Positions 36,658 through 38,985 of a DNA stretch of 38,985 nucleotides are shown here, piece after piece. The DNA is taken from assembly GCF_004794465.1 (NCBI RefSeq), contig NZ_SSDJ01000037.1, forward strand, positions 1 through 38,985, in the 5' to 3' direction. Source of the stretch: Microbacterium sp. K24 (GTDB lineage: Bacteria; Actinomycetota; Actinomycetes; Actinomycetales; Microbacteriaceae). Each line of letters begins with the position of its first letter. Positions within the stretch are counted from its first letter, which is position 1. The notes below the pieces were generated by a model that was not told where the DNA came from, did not search any database, and saw nothing but the letters and a program-made list of their open reading frames with translations. Made by a program: the position numbers and the translations under genes.

Positions 36658-37628
36658 CCGACGAACGCCCAGAAGAGCGCGCCCGCATAGAGCAGGGCGG
36701 TGAGCGACGTGAGCGCCAGGGCGACGACGAGCTCGCGCGGCTGGCGGTAGGTCCACACGATCAGGATCGCGGGCAGCCCGGCGAGCAGCGCGAGCAGGGA
36801 TATCCACGCGATCGGGAACAGCAGGGCGAGGAAGATCGCGATCCCGAACGGCGCCAGCACGAAGAGCGTGAACAGCACCTGGGTGGCGCGACGACCGATC
36901 AGCACGGTCAGGGTGCGCTTGCCGACCTCGCGGTCCTGGTCGATGTCGCGGAGGTTGTTCGCGAGCAGCACCGCGCAGGCGAAGAGACCCGCCGCGATCG
37001 CTCCGAGCCAGGCCTGCTGCGGCAGATCGAAGATCTGCACCCACGTCGTGCCGAGCGTCGCGACGAGCCCGAAGAAGACGAAGACGAAGACCTCGCCCAG
37101 GCCGAAGTATCCGTACGGCCGCTTGCCGCCCGTGTAGAACCAGGCGGCGACGATGCACGCGGCGCCGACCGCCAGCATCCACCACTGCCCGGTGCGCACG
37201 ACGATCGCGACGCCGACGGCCGCGGCGAGCGCGAAGAAGATCAGCCCGATGATGAGCACGGTGCGCGGCTTCACCCGGCCGGATGCCGTGAGCCGGGCAG
37301 GCCCCACGCGGTGCGCGTCGGTGCCGCGGATGCCGTCGCTGTAGTCGTTCGTGAAATTCACCCCGATCTGCAGCAGCACTGCGACCGCGAGGCAGGCCAG
37401 CGCGATCACCCAATGGAACTCGGGTCCGGTGCTGCGTGCGGCGCCGGTGCCGATGACGACCGGAGCCACGGCGAGCGGCAGCGTGCGCAGGCGCGCGGCG
37501 CCGATCCAGTCGGACGCCGTCACCGGGCCCGCTTCGACGACCGGCCGCTTCGCCGGATTGCCGCTCGTGCGGACCGGGGTGCGCTTCGCGCTCGTGCTCT
37601 TCTTCTTGCGCTGGGAGGATGCTGCCAC
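36654..37628 (-). CDS. menA: 1,4-dihydroxy-2-naphthoate polyprenyltransferase MenA
   Basis: A 324-residue UbiA-family membrane enzyme. It attaches the polyprenyl tail to 1,4-dihydroxy-2-naphthoate, the membrane step of menaquinone synthesis. The first Asp-rich site reads NFTNDYSDGIRGTD, and the second NNLRDIDQDREVGKRTL; both bind the diphosphate through magnesium. About nine helices surround them. The first 35 residues are basic and Ser-rich. The GTG at 37628 lies 7 nt after TAGGAT (37641-37636), a leaderless start. It shares its stop sequence with the HxlR-type gene (CTAG). In the actinobacterial relatives it is often beside DUF4229; here about 2.9 kb separate them. Confidence 0.94.
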   Translation of the reverse strand: MAASSQRKKKSTSAKRTPVRTSGNPAKRPVVEAGPVTASDWIGAARLRTLPLAVAPVVIGTGAARSTGPEFHWVIALACLAVAVLLQIGVNFTNDYSDGIRGTDAHRVGPARLTASGRVKPRTVLIIGLIFFALAAAVGVAIVVRTGQWWMLAVGAACIVAAWFYTGGKRPYGYFGLGEVFVFVFFGLVATLGTTWVQIFDLPQQAWLGAIAAGLFACAVLLANNLRDIDQDREVGKRTLTVLIGRRATQVLFTLFVLAPFGIAIFLALLFPIAWISLLALLAGLPAILIVWTYRQPRELVVALALTSLTALLYAGALFWAFVG

Positions 37629-37672
37629 GCAGGGAATCCTACTGGGCGCGCCGATGCCGACCCGGTGGAGGC

Positions 37673-37963
37673 TCAGGCGTTCGGGTTGCTGTCCTTGCCG
37701 TCGAGCCAGAGCGTGTCGGAGGCGTCGGCGTGCGTTCCACCCGTGCCGACATGCTTCGAGCTGATCTTCGGTCCCTTGAGGATCACGTGCACCATCGCCT
37801 GCGCGTGGCCGTGCCCGAGGCTGTACTCCTCCTTCAGCCAGTTGAGGACGACGGTGGATTTCGTCGTCTCGTCGAAGCCCTTTTCTTTCGCGAGAGCGAT
37901 GAACTGCCGCGGGGTGAGGCCGGTCTGAGTCTCGACCTTGTCGAGGTATGCCTGGAAGGACAT
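37673..37963 (-). CDS. DUF4287 protein
   Basis: A 96-residue protein. It begins SFQAYLDKVETQTGLTPRQF, IALAKEKGF, which is the DUF4287 pattern, and continues LNWLKEEYSLGHGHAQAMVHVI; the end is polar. Function is unknown; the helical, Lys/Glu-rich makeup is like small DNA- or protein-binding adaptors. The ATG at 37963 follows AGGAGAACACG, a good ribosome site. It lies 16 nt after the cupin gene and is probably co-transcribed with it. Confidence 0.85.
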   Translation of the reverse strand: MSFQAYLDKVETQTGLTPRQFIALAKEKGFDETTKSTVVLNWLKEEYSLGHGHAQAMVHVILKGPKISSKHVGTGGTHADASDTLWLDGKDSNPNA

Positions 37964-37979
37964 CGTGTTCTCCTGTGGT

Positions 37980-38345
37980 TCAGTCCTCGTCGAGGAACGT
38001 CTGGATGATGGTGGCGGACGCATGGATGCCGATGATCTTCAGCTTGCCGTCCCCGACATTCGTGAAGCAATGCGGCGTGAACGCCGGACCGGTCGCCGTG
38101 TCGCCGGCTCTCGCGAGGAAGACCTCGTCGCCGATGACGATCTGCGCGGTGCCCTCCAGGATGACCCAGGTCTCCGGATAGGGATGCCAGTGCATCCCCG
38201 GGCCCTCGCCCGGCAGGTTCTCGACATAGAAATAGGAGACGCCGGCCCCATGCTCGGCTCCGACGAAGCGGCGGCTGCGGCCGGTGCCGATGCGGATGTC
38301 AGCAGCGGCGACGATTCCCTCGGGGAGCATTTCTGTGCTGTTCAT
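37980..38345 (-). CDS. Cupin-domain protein
   Basis: A 121-residue small cupin. GMHWHPYPETWVILEG holds the metal ligands (two His and Glu) of cupin motif 1, and GPAFTPHCFTNVGDG gives the His of motif 2. Such single-barrel proteins bind a metal and may be dioxygenases, isomerases or sensors; no more can be said. The ATG at 38345 lies 6 nt after GAGACT, a possible leaderless start. It is divergent from the partial regulator at 38391, which may control it. Confidence 0.82.
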   Translation of the reverse strand: MNSTEMLPEGIVAAADIRIGTGRSRRFVGAEHGAGVSYFYVENLPGEGPGMHWHPYPETWVILEGTAQIVIGDEVFLARAGDTATGPAFTPHCFTNVGDGKLKIIGIHASATIIQTFLDED

Positions 38346-38390
38346 GGCACCAGTCTCGACAGCCTCGGAAAGCCGCCCTAGAGTTTCGAT

Positions 38391-38985
38391 GTGGCTCGAA
38401 ATAGAGGACCGATCGAGGGTCTCGTCCACCCTGATCACCGCGTCGAGTTCCAACTGAGTCTGGATGACATCCAGGCCGTGCGATTCGGGATCTCGCCCGG
38501 GCACGAGCTGGCGCACGCCGTGAGAGTGCTGCTGCGACCGGAACAGCATCCGCTGCAGTGGGGCTGGCTCCGTGCCGTGCGCGATCGCCTGCCACGCGAG
38601 AGCTTCGGCCTGCTCGCCGCCGTGATCGGCGACGACGGCTACCTGCCCGACTTCCTCACCGCGGCTCCGCACGGGGACATGTCTCCGGCGGCGGAGCTCG
38701 ACGCTCTGCGCGCGGCTCCGCTGGAACCGATGCGGGTCGACTTCGGCAAGATGGTGCTGCGCTCGACCGGCGCGCGACGGGGGGCGCTGCGCGGGATGCA
38801 GGACGACCCTGCTCGGGCACGCCGCATGATCGCGGACGCCTGGTCGGAGGTGTGGGATGCCGTGCTCGCGCCGGTGTGGCCGCAGCTCGAGCGGCTGCTG
38901 CGCGCGGACATCGCCGTGCGCGCCCGCACCATCACGACGTCCGGCATCGAGACGATCGATGCGCTGGCATCGGCATTCGAGGCTC
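38391..38985 (+). CDS. DUF5937/ArsR-like regulator, 5' part
   Basis: An open frame without a stop reaches the right edge, 198 codons. VEFQLSLDDIQAVRFGISPGHELAHAVRVLL and HPLQWGWLRAVRDRL match the N-terminal domain of DUF5937 proteins, whose ArsR-type helix-turn-helix is at the C-terminus, here beyond the edge. The later part shows WSEVWDAVLAPVWPQLERLLRADI, also typical. The GTG at 38391 lies 6 nt after TAGAGT (38379-38384), with no ribosome site, a leaderless start. It faces away from the cupin gene 45 bp to the left, so control of that gene is plausible. Confidence 0.82.
   Translation, partial: MARNRGPIEGLVHPDHRVEFQLSLDDIQAVRFGISPGHELAHAVRVLLRPEQHPLQWGWLRAVRDRLPRESFGLLAAVIGDDGYLPDFLTAAPHGDMSPAAELDALRAAPLEPMRVDFGKMVLRSTGARRGALRGMQDDPARARRMIADAWSEVWDAVLAPVWPQLERLLRADIAVRARTITTSGIETIDALASAFEA

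Overview
The window is a stretch of chromosome from a high-GC actinobacterium, most likely Microbacterium or a close member of the Microbacteriaceae. This rests on the very high GC content, the frequent 'cggatgcc' wording in coding DNA, menaquinone synthesis (menA), a DUF4229 gene, SARP, WYL and PucR regulators, and many genes whose -10 box lies only 6-7 nt before the start codon, as expected for leaderless mRNAs. No phage genes, integrase, transposase or CRISPR array were seen. The genus is an inference.

Layout. 1-8642: the start of an ArfB-type ribosome rescue gene; a TetA-like MFS exporter divergent from a TetR regulator; a large SARP/AAA regulator divergent from an alpha/beta-hydrolase that has lost its catalytic Ser and His; a TMEM175-like channel; two membrane proteins of unknown function. 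Two copies of a long inverted repeat lie in intergenic gaps at 341-407 and 6710-6775.

8701-20016: a PucR/CdaR-type regulator divergent from a tightly packed nine-gene stress operon: dnaK, grpE, a DnaJ without zinc finger, a CbpM/MerR-like J-protein modulator, clpB, a zinc-ribbon thioredoxin, a UBP-type zinc finger protein, a cyclic-nucleotide-domain/thioredoxin-reductase-like fusion, and an NADPH-dependent FMN reductase. It joins a full disaggregase machine to redox proteins in one transcription unit. It ends next to an unusual 76-nt tRNA-like gene on the opposite strand. This is the most system-like part of the window.

20156-26463: a membrane protein; a WYL regulator divergent from a DrrAB-type ABC exporter with a clear operator palindrome; a strong bidirectional terminator; an SDR plus quinone-reductase-like pair divergent from a TetR regulator.

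26507-33421: a minus-strand nonulosonic acid (sialic acid or Kdn) and surface-glycan operon: GT2 glycosyltransferase, polysialyltransferase-family protein, a fused CMP-sugar synthetase/KdsC-like phosphatase, a short NeuB synthase and a putative DUF6716-like glycosyltransferase. No NeuC is present, and the built-in phosphatase fits a Kdn-type route through a 9-phosphate.

33463-38985: DUF4229, a DHA2 MFS exporter with a dihydrofolate-reductase-like protein, an HxlR-SCP2 regulator divergent from it, menA, a DUF4287 protein, a cupin, and the start of a DUF5937/ArsR-like regulator cut by the window edge.
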